A DNA stretch of 64,000 nt. It comes from Mycteria americana. Taxonomy: Eukaryota; Chordata; Aves; Ciconiiformes; Ciconiidae. Each line of letters starts with the position of its first letter. The first letter of the stretch is position 1. A program made the position numbers and the translations under genes. The notes beneath the pieces are model-generated. The model saw only the letters and a program-made list of their open reading frames with translations, was not told the DNA's origin and searched no databases. Location of the stretch: assembly GCF_035582795.1 (NCBI RefSeq), contig NC_134366.1, positions 149,963,519-150,027,518 on the forward strand, in the 5' to 3' direction. This document shows, in pieces, positions 24,331 through 38,649 of the stretch.

Positions 24331-26880
24331 CTGAAGACAAAGAGAAGAGTAAGGTCCCAGACCTTTGGTTCCCATGCTGTTACCAGAAAATTATCATGGG
24401 ACTTGCTAAAAAAGGGAATCTGTAGTAAATCCAAGAATGTTATCCGCATCTCTTCATCCCTAAAAATGAAAACATACTGTGTTACACAAAGAGGGAACAG
24501 GAGTGAGGTGACACCCTCCCTCCATTCATATATTCTAGTCTTCATTTTATTTTGCTGGCTTACTTCAATTTACCTACCTTTTCCAATGACCTTTCATGAC
24601 CAATACCTCAGCTGTTGATTTAAAATTACTAACGGTAGGTCAAGACATTTAGGGCAAAGTAGAAGATCTTTGGATCTCCAAGGCATGCTGGGGCAGCGTG
24701 GTTCTGAACCAACCCTGTGGCTCTCTGCTTTTCTTGGTAATGCTTGTAGTCTGATACGTTTGACTTCCCAAGGGATGATACAGGCAGGCCGTTTTGTCTT
24801 CTTCACAGTTCACCAAGTCCAGCGATCCTGGTTGAACCAGGGCTGCAGAAGGGACAGCAGCCAGAGGTCAGGAGTGGGTTTCTCGTTCTGTGTTTGAATC
24901 AGAACGGATTTCAAAGGGAAATCTTAGCCCTTTGGAAGACTGTTCCTCCACGTACATGAAAAATAGCAGCTGGAACTGTTCTAAAACAAATAACATTACA
25001 AACAGTGTTTTGGGCTCATGGGCTCCTTGCTGCTTGTTTGGGCACATGCAGGTGCCGTACCCATTCTCCCTGCAGAGCCGCACTCTCTGTTGAGATTCTC
25101 CACATCTGTCTTGAGGTGTGAGATTATTTTGGACCTTTTCCTTCTCTTGGGTGTGTCCATTTCTCATGAGCCAGAATCAGTTTTGTCTCTCAGCTTACTG
25201 CAAGGTTGTCCTTATTGCAGGCTTCCACAATGACCACCACTCGCTTCTTGCTTATCTGACCATCTGACTCCTAGCAAGTTTCCAGAGGACCTTTCTGAGA
25301 AAAGCTGCTGTGATTCGCTGATAGCACAGTCCTCTTGAGTCTCTCTCAACAGCACATCTTTGAAATTTAGCTCTCATGAGCTTCGTTACGGAGATGGCTA
25401 CGAGTACTCCTTGCGTGCCACTGGCTGTTAAAACTGGTGTGAAATCCAGGCTAAGTACATGGGCCACAACTCTGTGCCAAACAATCACAGTATTTTCAAG
25501 CAACTGCTGACTCAAAATTACACTGCCATAAATCACTTGGAGCACCAAGCACTGAAACATCAGTTGCCTCTCTGAAGACCTTGATGTCTGCAGAGCCCAG
25601 AGCTGGGATAAGGTAGGAGTCTGGCCACGACATAAGTTTAAACTTTTTCTTCTTTTTTAATGAACAGCTCCACATTGTTGCAGAGAAACCTATTTGCTGC
25701 GGGTTTGTGTGCCCAGGCACGCGTTGCCTTCTTGCACCTGCATGAGGAAACTGTGATTTGTAGAAGTGGGTGATTTGGCACAGTCCTGCCACTTAAGGCA
25801 CCTTAAGGCCCTCATGGTTTTGCATTTATCACAATTGCTGGGTGAGCTGATCTCCTTTGCATCATGCTGGTTTTGCTCTTTTGTTATAGCAAGGGTAAAG
25901 GAGATGATGACCCAAGTGAGTTTGTAGCAGGCTAAAAAGTTTCAACTTCTGCTCTTCAAATACTGTTCTCGAACCTGTCCAGGCCCTGGCGTTTGCTTCC
26001 ATCAGCCACGCTCTTCTGCCTTGACATGTCAGAGATCTTTCATCAAGGACTAATTACTTTTTGTACTTGATAGGAGGTTGCTAACTGTTTTAAAGTGAAA
26101 AGAAAAAGGAACCAAAATACAGCTTTTGTTCCTGGCTCACCTCTATCCTTCTATCTAATGTGATCCCACAAGGCTTCAGCTTTCAGTGGGTGACAGAGGT
26201 GTCCCGGTGACAGTCTGGTTCAGCCTCTGTGCTGCTTCGCTCACAGTTATTTTTTACCCCTCTCCCTCAGCAGCCGTATCGCTTTCCCCCAGACAGCAGC
26301 CAGCCTCTCCCCTTCCAGCAGCGGGATGTCTCCACTTGGGATAATTGGCAGAAGAGCCTAAATTAGGTGCAGAGTCCCCGTAGGCTTCCTTGCCAGTCAA
26401 TAATATTCAATAGACACCTTCAAAGAGCAAGGCAGGTTGTAGATGGTTTAATCACCCTCTGGAGTCACAGGTGACCTCCGAAGGAGCCTCCACTGCCAGC
26501 AGCAGGCATGTAGCTACACCAGCCTTCTCATTGCAGCACCTCCTGGAAGCGCCTAAATTACAAGGGATGAGTCCAGGCCCATCACAGTGTGATGCTGTTT
26601 TCCAAATGCAGAAATACTGTACTCCAGCGATGGATAATTCCCATCTGATTGGGATGGCGATTATTTGTCACCCCTCTTCCCGATGGCACGGTGTGCTTTT
26701 AGGATGCCGCTGATACTCTGAGCCCATTACAGGGTCAAAAAGGAAACAAAGGGATCCATGCCAGAATGAACATATCGTTCACCTGCTTTCTTACAGGGCC
26801 CGCTAAATTTGAGGCTGTTTTCCTGCTAGTATGATAAGCGATATGCAGCATGGGAAAAGATAAGAGACAATCCTGTCTTT
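24331..26880. other. Intergenic, no gene recognised
   Basis: No recognisable exon, repeat or RNA gene. Several 60-100 codon open frames on both strands look like chance. Confidence 0.6.
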
Positions 26881-27390
26881 CTTTTTTCTCTCAATTCTTC
26901 CAAGCTGTAATTCATATTCTCCAGCTTCTTTCCTTAGGAGCTAGCTGCAGCTGTTAGAAGAGGGTTAAACAATCTCACTAGGAAGCAGAGAACTTTATCA
27001 TAGCTAAGGAGGATTAGCGCACGTGTAATCCCCTTACAAAGCCACTTGCCTTCCAACTCCAGTGCGTAAAAATAAAAAAAGGATTGGATCAATGTTATTT
27101 TTCTCATATCTAATTCGAGAACAATAGAGCACATTAAGTAATTAAAATGTTCACCTTTAAGGTGCTTAAAAGCAAGGCTGCTGGCAGATATATAATTAGC
27201 TCCAGTTAGGTGCTTTTGCTTGTTTACTTCAGTTAATTTATCTAGTGTGGGGTCTGTGGGCTTGGAGCTTTATTTAGAAAACATTTTGTTGTTGCGTAAG
27301 ATAATGCAGTGCATAGGCAGGGGCCAAAGACAGAAACATAGAAAAAAGATAATTTACTGAGCCAACATGCATGCTAATATAGGACATTTC
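26881..27390. promoter_or_regulatory. Candidate conserved non-coding element
   Basis: Repeat-free, AT-rich block with homeodomain-like TAATTA/ATTA sites (ATTAAGTAATTAAAATG near 27133, ATATAATTAGCTCC near 27191), GATAA-type sites and TTTATCTAG. Such composition is typical of deeply conserved vertebrate enhancers, but I cannot align it to other species here. Target, if any, would be PTDSS1 or the expected downstream SDC2 (inference). Confidence 0.3.
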
Positions 27391-30300
27391 AGGTCCTCTT
27401 TGTTATGCCATCTGCAGATGCTGGCAATTTATCTTTTGTCAGAAGCGTAGTTCCTAATAGGTTGGGTAAAATTACCCTGAACATTACTATTTTTCTTGTG
27501 TTGGACCATTCATTTTGCTTGGGTTTTATACGGTGTCTCAAAAAAATCTGACAGCACTGGGAAAACAAACCTTGGGGAATGATTTGCAATTATTTATTGT
27601 TTGGATGTTACGTGTGAACGGGTGACTCTGCAAAAGAGCCCACAAATGGTTAGCGTTTATGATCTGGATAAGACATATGGGAGGCTGGAAGATAATGACT
27701 GACACCGGGGAGGAGGGGGAAATATTATTATACTGATGTTGTGTGAGCACTGTAGAGGAAGTCAGCCTTTAAAATGTGAAACCTCCAGCACTTGAAATGA
27801 TAAGCAGTGCCTACAGAAATCAGCTTGTGGGATCTGTTTCTCTTGCTAAATTGCCTTTGAAGGTTGGGGGGTTGTTTTGCTTTCAGTTCCCCCGGGGAAG
27901 TTTTCCCGCCTTTCTAGTCTTGTCCGCTGATCAGAACTACACCCCCGGATCTGCAGGCGTCTGTATTCCCGTGGCAGGCTATGATAAAGCCCAGTGGTTT
28001 TTTGCACAGTATAAATGATTGTACTTCCCTGTAGGTCTCGAGTTCAACAGCCACAGGAGACTGAGCCTGTCAGCAAATGAGCCCTTCATGGCTTCTGCTT
28101 TTTTAGCGAAGTGTGGGTTTCATTGCTCCTGACAAGTGCATCTCAATATAAAAATCATGTGTGCAAGTTGACTTTTTTTTTCCCACCTTTTTTTTTCCCG
28201 TGGAAAACTTTTCTTTGCCTTCCTGTATTGACTCTCTTGCTTAGGGACCGAGGACTAAACACCTGCCTGCCAGCTCCCCTGCCGAGGCCAGGGCTCCCCC
28301 TTCCCTCGAGGAACTGCACGGACTTTCAGCAACTGGTTCATGTTCAAGTGGCCTTGGACAGACTGAAGATCCTGAGAAGCTCCTCCGTCATGGCCTGCTT
28401 CAGCCTTTCCCGCTGTCACTGAGCTGGAATGAGATGTGGGCAGCTGCCGATCTAGGATAAGGCCACCAAAGCTGGGGGAGTTTTACCAGAGATGGATCCA
28501 TCCGTCCATTTAAGTGAATCTAAGGCCAAGTTACTCAGGTTGCCTATTTACGCCCATGATTTACTAGGTTTGATTCAAACAATGAACTACAACATTGCCT
28601 TATACTGCGGACAGTCTGGGTACCCAAGTCATTTAAACCCCAGTTTCTCACTGGGGGGGAGTTGCTTAATGCAAGGCTGGCACCTGGCCCTGTGACACTC
28701 AACTGGTATCACAGCTCAGTATCTCCAGCAATACCAAACCTACCAGCTCAACAGGGAAGACTATATCAGCTCCCCCAGCCTAGAGCCACATAAACGCCTT
28801 TTCCTTGCAGAGCAGCCACTGCCTTCCTGAGCTGGCCCAGCCGGAGTGCAGGAGCCAGCCATGCCAGGAAAGCACGGGACCTGCTCTTCTCATGCTGCCG
28901 TGGAGCTCGCACACCACCGGCACCGTGGGATGTCACAGCCCGGCTGCCGTTCCTGCTCTCAGCTGGTGCCCAGACACACGTATGGAGCCTTCAAACTCGA
29001 CTCAGGCAACAGGCACAGGGGTGGAAGGAGGACAAATCCCAGACATATGGCATTCCCCCTCTTTTCTATCCCCTAATCTTTCCTCTGGCAGCCTGTGTTT
29101 GATCGCTAGCGAGTCCATGTCAGCTAATCAGCTCTCACAGTGTGCCCATAGTATCTCCAGCTGGTCCTCACCAAATGGTGAAAGAAGTTGCCGCGCTTGG
29201 ACGTCATGAGAGAGACCCCTGGGCTCCCCTCGGCTTCCCCACGAGGGGAGGGTGGCAGTGAGAGGACAGGCAGACAGGATCTCACCAGCCCAGCACACGC
29301 AGCACCACGTCGGTGATGGGAAGTCCTACCAGAGAGCCCCAAACCAGGCTTGAGTTATTCTCCAAACCTCCCAGAGCCTGCAGGAAAGAAACAGGGTCTT
29401 GTGTTCACCAAGCACAGAGCCAGCTACCTCTGGGGGTGGGCAGTGATGCTGTGAGTGCTGGATACGTACAGCTAAGAGCAGCCAAAGAGGACACCAGCTC
29501 CAGCAGAAATGTCTACGTGAACAGTCGGGATGGAGCAGGAACTTTACGCCCCATCTCCAGATGAGAAACTACAGACCTTGAGAGACTGACTCGGAAATGG
29601 GACAAAAGGTAGCAATTGTGTTTGTTTATCATTGTAAAGATCTGCCTCACCCTCTGACTTCACCCTTCCTGTTTCAGATGGGTCACCCTGCCCTAATTTT
29701 CAGACAATATTTTTGGATTTCACAGAGCCAGGATGAAATCTGGATAAGTAAGAGCACAGAGGACTTTCCTGGTAGGTTTGCAAATGCAAGTGGGCTTGGA
29801 TTCAAGTCTGGAGAACAATGTGGTGGAAGAAGTCCTCCTCTGGAGTACGGCATTTTCCCTACAAACCTCTCCATTACAGAGGTGGCCAGTGGCAGGTTGC
29901 AGTGGCATGACCAAAAGGGCCAGTACGGGAGTGCGTGGGGCTACAGCTGGAGAAATCTGACCTGGCTGTTTCCCGTTTAAGCTAAACCTCTTCCTCCCCA
30001 TCAGGAATAAAGGTTAACTCAGCTGTGCAAACTAATTTCTATTCAGCCGCACGTGGCCATAAACTGTACGTTTTGTTCCTGACAAATATGAGTATGGTAT
30101 TTGCTCTGAAAATTCACCGTTTCTCATGCAAAATCCTTCCCCTTGCCATTTGTCTCTGTGATATAATTTTGCTTGGCAGACGGACAGTGCAGGAGGGTGG
30201 CCAGGCTGTGTGGGAAAGAGTGCCCAGGATACAGGGTATCCTCTTTTCCTCTGAACTCTTGTGCAAGTTTTACTCATTTAATATGGTGAAATGCAAATGG

Positions 30301-33120
30301 AAGAAAAAAAAAAGTTCTTCCAAACTGTTGAGCGCAAAGGGAAGACATCCTCCAGTGAGAGGATAGGTGGGACAGTGGTGGATACAGCCCATGAAAGAAA
30401 ACTGTTTCAAGTCCTTTTCCAGCTTGGAGATTGGATTTAACTAAGGGAGCTGTCAGGACTCAGAGCTATTCTTCAAAGATGTAGTGTATTTTTTCAGCTG
30501 CCCTTGCTGTATCTACTTGTCTTTGCTCTGGATGTAAGGGCCTGGCATATAGACTTTCCTAACTAACTGGAAGGAAGCATCTATCTTCACTTGACTGATG
30601 GTTTTTACCAAAGAGCATCCATCGTGACCAGCATGTCACAGGACTCATCGTACAATTTTTGGTAGCCTTAAAGGAGGCGTATCAGACACATCTCTCAGTT
30701 ACTCAGCCAGCTTTGCCGCTGCATAACAGAGCTCGTTGAAATGGGTCTGTCTCGGTCTGGAAGTCACTCCATGAAGAATTTTTCAAGGATTTGAAAATTT
30801 AATTTTTAAAAGCTTCCCACTCTCTCCCAAAATTGGCAGGCTCTGGCACCCTCTTTTTCTGGAATTATCATCTCTATCCTGTAAAAGCTATGAAATGACC
30901 TACATAATGTCAGTGAGACAAACTGTTCTAAGAAATTTCTGCTTGAGCTTGGGAAGTAACAGAAAAACTCTTCACGTGAATATTTTATGTTGCAATGTCA
31001 GAAAATGCATATATTTAAAAATATAAAAAAATATTAAAAAGTATATATATATATAAATATATATATGTATATATATATATATAAAGAACATTTGCAAATC
31101 ATTTCCTTAGCTCTGGGAGCTGGGAAAATAATGAAGAAAAGTTATTAGATAATATTATGCTGTTGGCCACAGAGCTGTTTCGAGGTTATTATCCAGCCTG
31201 TTGCCCTCGGCACAGAAGAGCTGACTTCACATTCTGCCTGTTCCCAAAGCCATCACATTAAACACAGGACTAAACCACAGGCACAGAACCGAGGAGCACG
31301 GGAGAAATGGAAAAGCTATTCAAGAAGCTGGCAGTTGACAACAGGATCTTGAAAAATTATTTCCTTGGATTCAACAGAATTTCTTCTTCCCCCGCTCCAG
31401 ACACAGGCTCTGCTAGGAGACAGCTTGGGCCACTGTGGTTGAACCAGCTGTTGAAATCCCAGCCAGCTCCTGAGCGAGCGAAAAACTAATCAGAAACTGC
31501 CTTCAGCAATCTCTGCTTTCCTGAGCACGCTGTCTCCTCGCCCAGGCAACGTGCTGCCCATCGCCCAACCAACAGGCAGCTTATTCCTGCTCGGGCATCG
31601 AGCAGGTGCCTCTGTCTCCTGGCCCCCTGATTGCAAGACCCCTTGGTACTCGTTTAGCAGCACACCCATGCCTCCAAATATCATTGTCTCTTTGCATGGG
31701 GATCTTACCACGCTGGTAGAATCACACCTACTAGTTTGATGAGTCCTATTTGAGATGAGATGATCAAGCCATGTTGGGGGGGTTTGTATCAGCATTTTAA
31801 GACTCCAGCAGGTCAACCCTTGAGGCTCAGTTGCAGCAGAGCATCTTTAGGATGCATGTCAGGGCTAGGGCACCATTTTCAAAAGCACCACAGAAATGAG
31901 AGGCTCAGCTGGAAAGCTGGAGGAGAAGTCTAATCCGAGAATGCCTCTCCAGGGGTACCCTTATTTAGCCAGTGAAGCTCTTCTGATATTGGTACAGCTC
32001 TATTGGAAAAGCTTGGTGGTGTGCTAGGCTAGTAACATGAGCAACATAAGCATGAGCCAAATCAGCTACACCAGGGAAAAGTTTCTGATGTTCCTTGGTT
32101 TACCCACGAGCTTCCTGCCAGCACAACACGATTGACCTAGGACCAGAGCTGTGTGCAGACCTGACTGACAGTACACCTTTGATCAAGAGACCAACGGGCC
32201 AGGAGGTAGAGCCACCTGCTCCAGGCTTTGATTTGATGATGGGTGGTGTATTGCCTGGGCAAGGAGGCGGCAGTGCTCAGGAAAGCAGAGCTTGCTAAAG
32301 GCAGTTTCTGATTAGTTTTTAGCTTGTCCAAGAGCTGGCTGGGATTTCAACAGTAGGTTACAAAACCGATTCAGAAGACCTCAGTTCTGCCCACTCCTTT
32401 GCCTTAGTGTTGAGTATGGCCGTGCACCCCGAAGACCAGCGCCAGCTCCAAGGCAGCCCTGGGTTCAAAGGCTGAGGCAGAATTTAGGTTCTTGAAGTAT
32501 GGACTTTCACTCCCTTTAGCAGTCTCTGGCAATCCCATCCCCATGTCCTCACCTTTAATCAAATGGAGGACACTTCACGGCAGAGGGACGACAATGCACG
32601 TCCCCTGTCTGTGCCATTGCTTGCAAGGCCAATCTGGATTAAAAAGGACTGGTGTTTCCCTGGTCGGCTGCCCACCCTGGCTCGCTGCATGGGTGTCCGT
32701 GCCGTGGCAGAGCAGGGCACCACGAAGCCACCCTGTCTCTTCCAGCTGCACAAAGAGCTGAGCTCAAGCTTGCCCTGCCATACGCCTGTGCTGCTAATCC
32801 CATGGAAAAGGCAGAGATGCTGAGGCTGGACATGTGGTTTCAGCAGTTTAAACATAAGCCCAGCTAGGGTTTACGCTGAAGTCCTGGCCCTGACATAGCA
32901 GCCGACACAAGGATACCTGTGGCTGGCACACTTGGGGTCCTCGTGCCACAGAGGTGGCCCCAGCTGCAGCCCTCCAGCGGTCCTTCTCGCTCACATGTGC
33001 TGCAAACTCTTCTCCAATGATTAGATAAGAGGAATTGCCCATTTACTTTCATTTCAGCTGTGCGTGACTGGATCAAAGGATGTACACTCTCTTTGCTCCA
33101 ATTACACATTTTGGTCTAAT
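27391..33120. other. Intergenic, no gene recognised
   Basis: Contains a (TA)n-rich microsatellite at 31041-31083. 29550-29590 (CCAGATGAGAAACTACAGAC) weakly recalls a MIR core. Open frames up to 134 codons in the GC-richer 28.8-29.2 kb part are unrecognised and probably chance. Confidence 0.6.
31041..31083. repeat. (TA)n microsatellite, interrupted
   Basis: Alternating TA with single AAAT and TGTA interruptions, preceded by A-rich sequence from 31010. Confidence 0.92.
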
Positions 33121-33560
33121 GTAGTCCAGATGGCTATTTCATCTGGACTTTATATTTATTCAGCCTTTATATTTATTCATGGCCTTTCTATTTAACTTTC
33201 CTAAAACAAATACTCACTCATAGGCTTATATTAATTCAGGGACAAGAAGTGCCTCAATCAATATGTTGAGGTTAAGTTTCTATACCACAATAGGTCCTAT
33301 GTACATAATTTCTATTTTTATTACCCCACTGCTAGCCTCAGATATATGAGCAATTTCTTTAAAGAGTTTACTTTGGCTTTTTCCTAAATTTAAACAAATT
33401 ACAGCTCTCCTGATTATTAGATTTACAATATGCAGATATTCTTTCATTGACCTTTCAGTTAAACCCTTCTGCAAACTTTGGCTGAATCTTAGTAAATTTG
33501 CAAAAATACCAAGGAGCCCAAATGTTTGCCAACACGATATTGCACCGCCTCTGACCGTGG
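33121..33560. promoter_or_regulatory. AT-rich block, candidate regulatory element with small repeats
   Basis: Repeat-free apart from an inverted repeat TCCAGATG (33125-33132) / CATCTGGA (33140-33147) followed directly by CTTTATATTTATTCA at 33148-33162 and 33165-33179. Rich in ATTA and TTTAA. Part of a 164-codon minus-strand open frame (33280-33774) overlaps it; I see no family resemblance in that frame. Confidence 0.25.
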
Positions 33561-36500
33561 CTCGGGTGTCCAGCAGAGGATAAAATTTGTTGTCAAATTT
33601 AAGTGCAATCCTGCAACCAACGTGTGAACGCAAAGAGTGGAAAAGCTCCAGAGACCAACGAGACAAGATACCGAGACTTTTCAGTTTACATCTACATCGT
33701 CTTTCAGGCTGGAGCTGAAGGTTGGGAGCTGTGAATTGACTTAGACGATGCCGGTGGAGAGCCGAAGGCAGCACCCAGCAGGAGGTGTGCCAGGAGGGGC
33801 AGTGCCCTGCGCTGGGCTCGGCAGCGAGCGGAGGGGAGGTGGGAAGTCACTGTTTAATCTGTCTGGCATTTGATTTGGGCTTTTGGTCCTTGTTTGGATA
33901 ATGGGATTGCAATTCCTCTCGGTACACTTACAATAAGAACATCTGAAACTCGGCTGCAGCCAGGCAACAGACTTTCATTTTGGGTAATCTGATTTTAGCT
34001 TTGGTGATTAGCTGCTCTGTTGTCAATGGCCAAATCTAATTGTCATTGTAGTTTCTCTTCTGGAGCCAATACGTGCTAACATCTTACAAGCCGGGTTTTG
34101 CTTCACACCTTCTATTCTCAAGTAATGTCTCCCAAGACATTCGCAAACAGAGAGGAGGTGATTTCAGACCTAAGCCTGAGGAAGCTGGTAGCAATCACTT
34201 GTCACTTTTTCTGTTGCATAAAATGGACCCAGTGAGCCACCTTTTAACATTCTGGGCATTAATATGGGCCTGAAAATCTTATATATATATATATATATAT
34301 ATGTATAAAAATATATATATTTAGCATTCCTAATATAAACATACTTTTCATGACATATGTTAGATGAAGTTTTCCAGAAGCAGATTCTCTGCAGCATTTT
34401 ACACCCATATTTTTATGTCTGTGAGTGACTGCTCCAGAAATCAGTGTGAAACTGGGACTAGATGGGTCTCCAAGTTTCATTGGAGATTAGTTTTTGTTTG
34501 TAAAACAGTTTCCTCCAGAGTTTGTTTGATATTAAAAAAAAAAAAAAAGAATGGGGAAACGATTTATGACAGCTTTTCCCTCCCCTGCCAACCCTGTTAA
34601 ATCAAAAAGCCAGTTAGAAATGTAGAGTTAAATACAAATCCTTAGCCTGGAAGGAAAAGGAGACAGCAATGACAGTATCAGGACCCGTTTCTTCTAATGC
34701 CACTTTCCTTTTGGATGGACTTCTGCACCAAATGAAGCTTTAGGTTTAGATCTGTAGCCCAGCTTCCAGGCCCACTGGCTGCTCCTGGGAGAAACTATTC
34801 CAGTCTTTTCCCTGGCTAAAAGCAGAAATAAAGTGCTGTGATGGCTTGGAAGGGCAGATGAAAGACAGCCTGCTCTGTTGCGTGTGGTGGGATGGCGTTG
34901 CTAACACCACATGTGTATAAAACAGCATCCGTACAGCACCGCTCAACAGCCTTTGGACTCTCCGCCCATGGAGCTCCCTTTGGGAAACTCTTAAAAGCCG
35001 GTTAAAAGTCACCCCCAGTCCATGCTTCAAAGAAAACCCCAAAAAACCACACGTGAGAAAACAAGCGCTTTCCAATGAAATTACCTCAGACTAACTGGAA
35101 AAGCGGGAACAGTACGCAATCACTCTCAATACAGCGACATAAGAGTTTGCCTGCTACAAATTAAAGTCCATCCATCTGTCAATATTTCTTCAATTTCTAG
35201 GCCACCAGCGTGCTTGCTTATCCCCAGCTCTGAGCCACGCCAGCCGCCGTGGGCGAGCACATGCTGTCTGCGACTGCCAGGACGGACGGAGGCAGGACCT
35301 GCTGGGCTGGACGCCATCCCCCCCAGCCCGCTGAAGTTTCTGTGTGGCTAAACCGCTCCTACCCCACTGCTAACGACCCTGAATGAGGCATCTAGTTTGT
35401 TTATAACGGGGTGGGTAAGGCTGGGGCTGGCCTCAGGTGCTTGACCTGGGCAATATTTTCCCCATCAGCTGGGGACTGCTCCTCTCGCTCCCATCGGTCC
35501 CCCATCAGCACTGGCTGCCACGGGCAAGGGACCACCAGTCTTGGTGGCAGCATGTGCAGAGACGGTGTGGGAACAAGGAGGAAAAGAGGAGAGGATATGG
35601 GTTTTTGAGGGCTTATGAGGGAGTCTTTCCTAAGGAAGGACGGGGAGATTGTTTCACTCCAGAACCCCCATTGGCAAAGTTTTTGGCAAAGAGCCTTGGC
35701 TAGAAACGCAAACTGTAGCTTGGCTTCGGAGTCACTGTGCATGCCTTGGGCAGTACAAATACTTTCAGTTGCTGTGGCTATACGAAGAACTGTTAATTAG
35801 TCAATTTTCTGGGTAAACAATAAATACACATGTTACGATAAAATCTGACCACAAATTTGCTGGTTAGAATTTCTGTCCCTTAAATAACATCTTTGTGAAC
35901 ATGTTTTCCAGATGCCTTCCCAGACTTACCCACGCCAAACCACCTGGTACTTTGGAGGGCGTAGGCTCGCGTGGGGCCAGCAGCACGGGAAGACAGCACA
36001 GCATTTTGGGTTACTGTCACCAGTCCCTGCATTAACAGCTGAAACCTTCTGCAAGAACTTGGATTACAGCTATTTGATGCATCCTGCACACACACCTGTA
36101 ATGATAGCATAGAAATTTAATAACTGTTAACGGTGTCAAAAAGAGGAGCCAGGTTTCTTACTGTTTGCTGTTATTATCTTGGATTCACTTTCCTTTATTG
36201 CTGTGATTTTCTTTCCTCTGTTTTAACTTGGCCCCACGGGCCATCTTTAGCCAAATTACTGACAACTGATTTAATCGGTGTTATAGGGATGAACTCTGAG
36301 AGGGTCTGATGGCATAGCACGAGCTGCCTGGAGCTGGCAACCAGTCATAACGTACCCCACCTAATTTTCCTTTTCTATTTATTTTCGTAGTGTTGATGCT
36401 GTTCTTCGTAAGTGGATTGTTTTTGGACAGCAACAGGATGCTACACAGTTTTGAGTTTGTTATTAGTTTTAATAAACATCACTGTAGTGCCAGATGGGAA

Positions 36501-38649
36501 TTTAACTCATGGTTGGAAATCAAGAGGCCATCAGTCCTAACACCCAGCTTGGCTGGACAGGCTGGGTCAATTCTTCTTTTGGGTACCTCTGTGTGGAATA
36601 AGGCAGTGCGAGCGCAGCGCTAAGGAGCTGGAGGCAAAGCAGGTCGTTAGGAGCCACGTGTCGGGTGCTGGGGAATGGACCCTGTGCCAGGCCAGCTTGC
36701 ACCCAGGGGCAGGTTTGACTCCTTCTGGCGAGGTGTGTGCCGGGGAGAGCGATGTTTGTGGGTGGCACTGAGTCAGTGGTGCTACCAGCTCTTCTGGCAT
36801 GAGATCAGTATCTAGGAAGCATTAATTTTAGCAACAGAAAGTGACTTTGTGTTAAGGGGAAGTACACAGAGAGCTTTGAGTAAAAGGCACGTGACTACAA
36901 AGGAGGGTGATTACTTCCGAATTGTGAAATAAATGAAAGTGACTTGTATATTGTCTTTCTTTGGTGGTACTTATAGACAGCAGTTGTGCAGCAGCATTTG
37001 AGTTTCCTCTCTGGAAATACACTGTAGACCACAGGAAATTGCTAAGTCTAAATAAACGGGCTTATTAACTAAATAGGAAAGCTACCAAGTCCGGACTCCT
37101 TGTGATCACATTTCCCATTACGTTCTGGGAACTGTTTGAAACTCAGGCAAAAATCCTGAAACTTAAAGGAGCTGGAGCCACGTGGACCGTCCCTGACTTC
37201 AGCACAGCTGCACGAGGACCGAAGCGTTGAGTCATGCAGCCTTACTAGTAGATATCTCGCCGAACCTTCACAGTGTGGGATCTCAGACGGCTCTGACTAC
37301 CCGAAATTTTGGATTGCAACTCTCCCATTTCCTTGCCATTTTCTCACTTCTCTTACCTTGTAATGGAGGCTAACTTCACACTGCGGAGCTAATTGCTGCT
37401 GGCAAGTCAGAATGTGATACTTGTCATGTACCAGAAATTGCTGCAGCCGAGCACGCCTGCTTCTGAGATGCCACCGAAATGACTTGCCTTGGAAACACTG
37501 CAGGTAATGGCAGGATTGTATTAATTAATACTGCCACGAGGGGAAAAACGAATCCCAGCGAGGCAGGCACAAGAGGCTGGTGCTGCCCACAAGACGTACT
37601 GGAAAAATATCATGGTGAAAAAATGTTGGTTTAAAGCCATTTGATTCACTGGTTTCCTCCTTGGAAATGTAAAAGAAGTGGAGAAAAATACCCTAGAAAT
37701 AGAACATAACTAGGCAATACTCACGTTCAGGAATAAGAAGGAACCTTTTGCTGCCATACCGTGGGCAATGATTGACTAAATGCCATCATCAAAGGTTAAT
37801 CTCTGAAAACAGTACTGGCCAGCATTTCTGTAGCTCTGCACAACACGCCGGGAGTCGGCTGTTTGATGCTGCCAGCAGTCCTCTGGGAGCACAGCTGGTA
37901 TTGTATGGATGGAAAAACACAGAGCCTATCGCTTCCTAGGAACTTGGGGCTCCCCGGTCACTGAGAAGTGGTCCAACAACTCATTAAAGTAGGTCCTTTA
38001 CTAAATGGATCAAGCTTCATCTTAAAACTCTTTGGCTTCTTTTGTTCCCACTGCCCTGACTAGGAAGCTGACCCACAGCCTCCATGTCCTTGGATGGCTA
38101 GAAAAGGACTTACAGACAGCAGTTGCCCAGGCCTTGCTTTGGTGAGCTGGAGGAGCCAGCCCGATGCAGTCCTGTCTAGTAAGAAGAGACTGGGGCAGCC
38201 AGAAAGCCAGAGAGGTGGGAATGCTCTTCAGGAAGCTCCTGAGGTGTCATTCCCCTCATTACCCAGGTCAAGCAGCTGCCCAGCTGTGCTGCATCTCCCC
38301 CGACCGTGCTCCTGGGTTTCCCTCCTCCAAAACCCGCCGCAGGGACAGGAGGGGTGCGTGCAGCCAGCTCCTGCCTTGCTGCGGGTCGGGCTGCCCCCGA
38401 CACATGCCCTGAGGCCCAGGAACTGAAATCCTCCTGGTTTGGACAAGTTAGACGTGGCCTGCTGCTCCTTCCTTGCACTTTTTTTCGGGCTTAGTACATC
38501 CTTTCCGACTGCTGGTAGCCAGAATTGAACACATACCTCTGGGTTACATCGTACCAGTGGCTTGAAAAATAGTATTGACAATTCCCATTTCTGCTGGAAA
38601 TGTCTCACTACTTACTGCACTGTCTGTCACACTGCACTGGTGATTTATA
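33561..38649. other. Intergenic, no gene recognised
   Basis: Contains a (TA)n run at 34279-34321 and an A run near 34535-34548. Nothing else was recognised. GC-rich patches (35.2-35.7 and 38.1-38.5 kb) carry overlapping chance open frames on both strands. Confidence 0.6.
34279..34321. repeat. (TA)n microsatellite
   Basis: About 22 bases of uninterrupted alternating TA, a GTATAAAA interruption, then another short TA run. Confidence 0.92.

Noticed and set aside
31041..31083. Origin or regulatory AT element
   Set aside because: A plain (TA)n microsatellite explains it.
33280..33774. 164-codon minus-strand frame as a gene
   Set aside because: No recognisable family, no promoter or splice context. 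A frame of this length is not surprising by chance in 64 kb searched in six frames.
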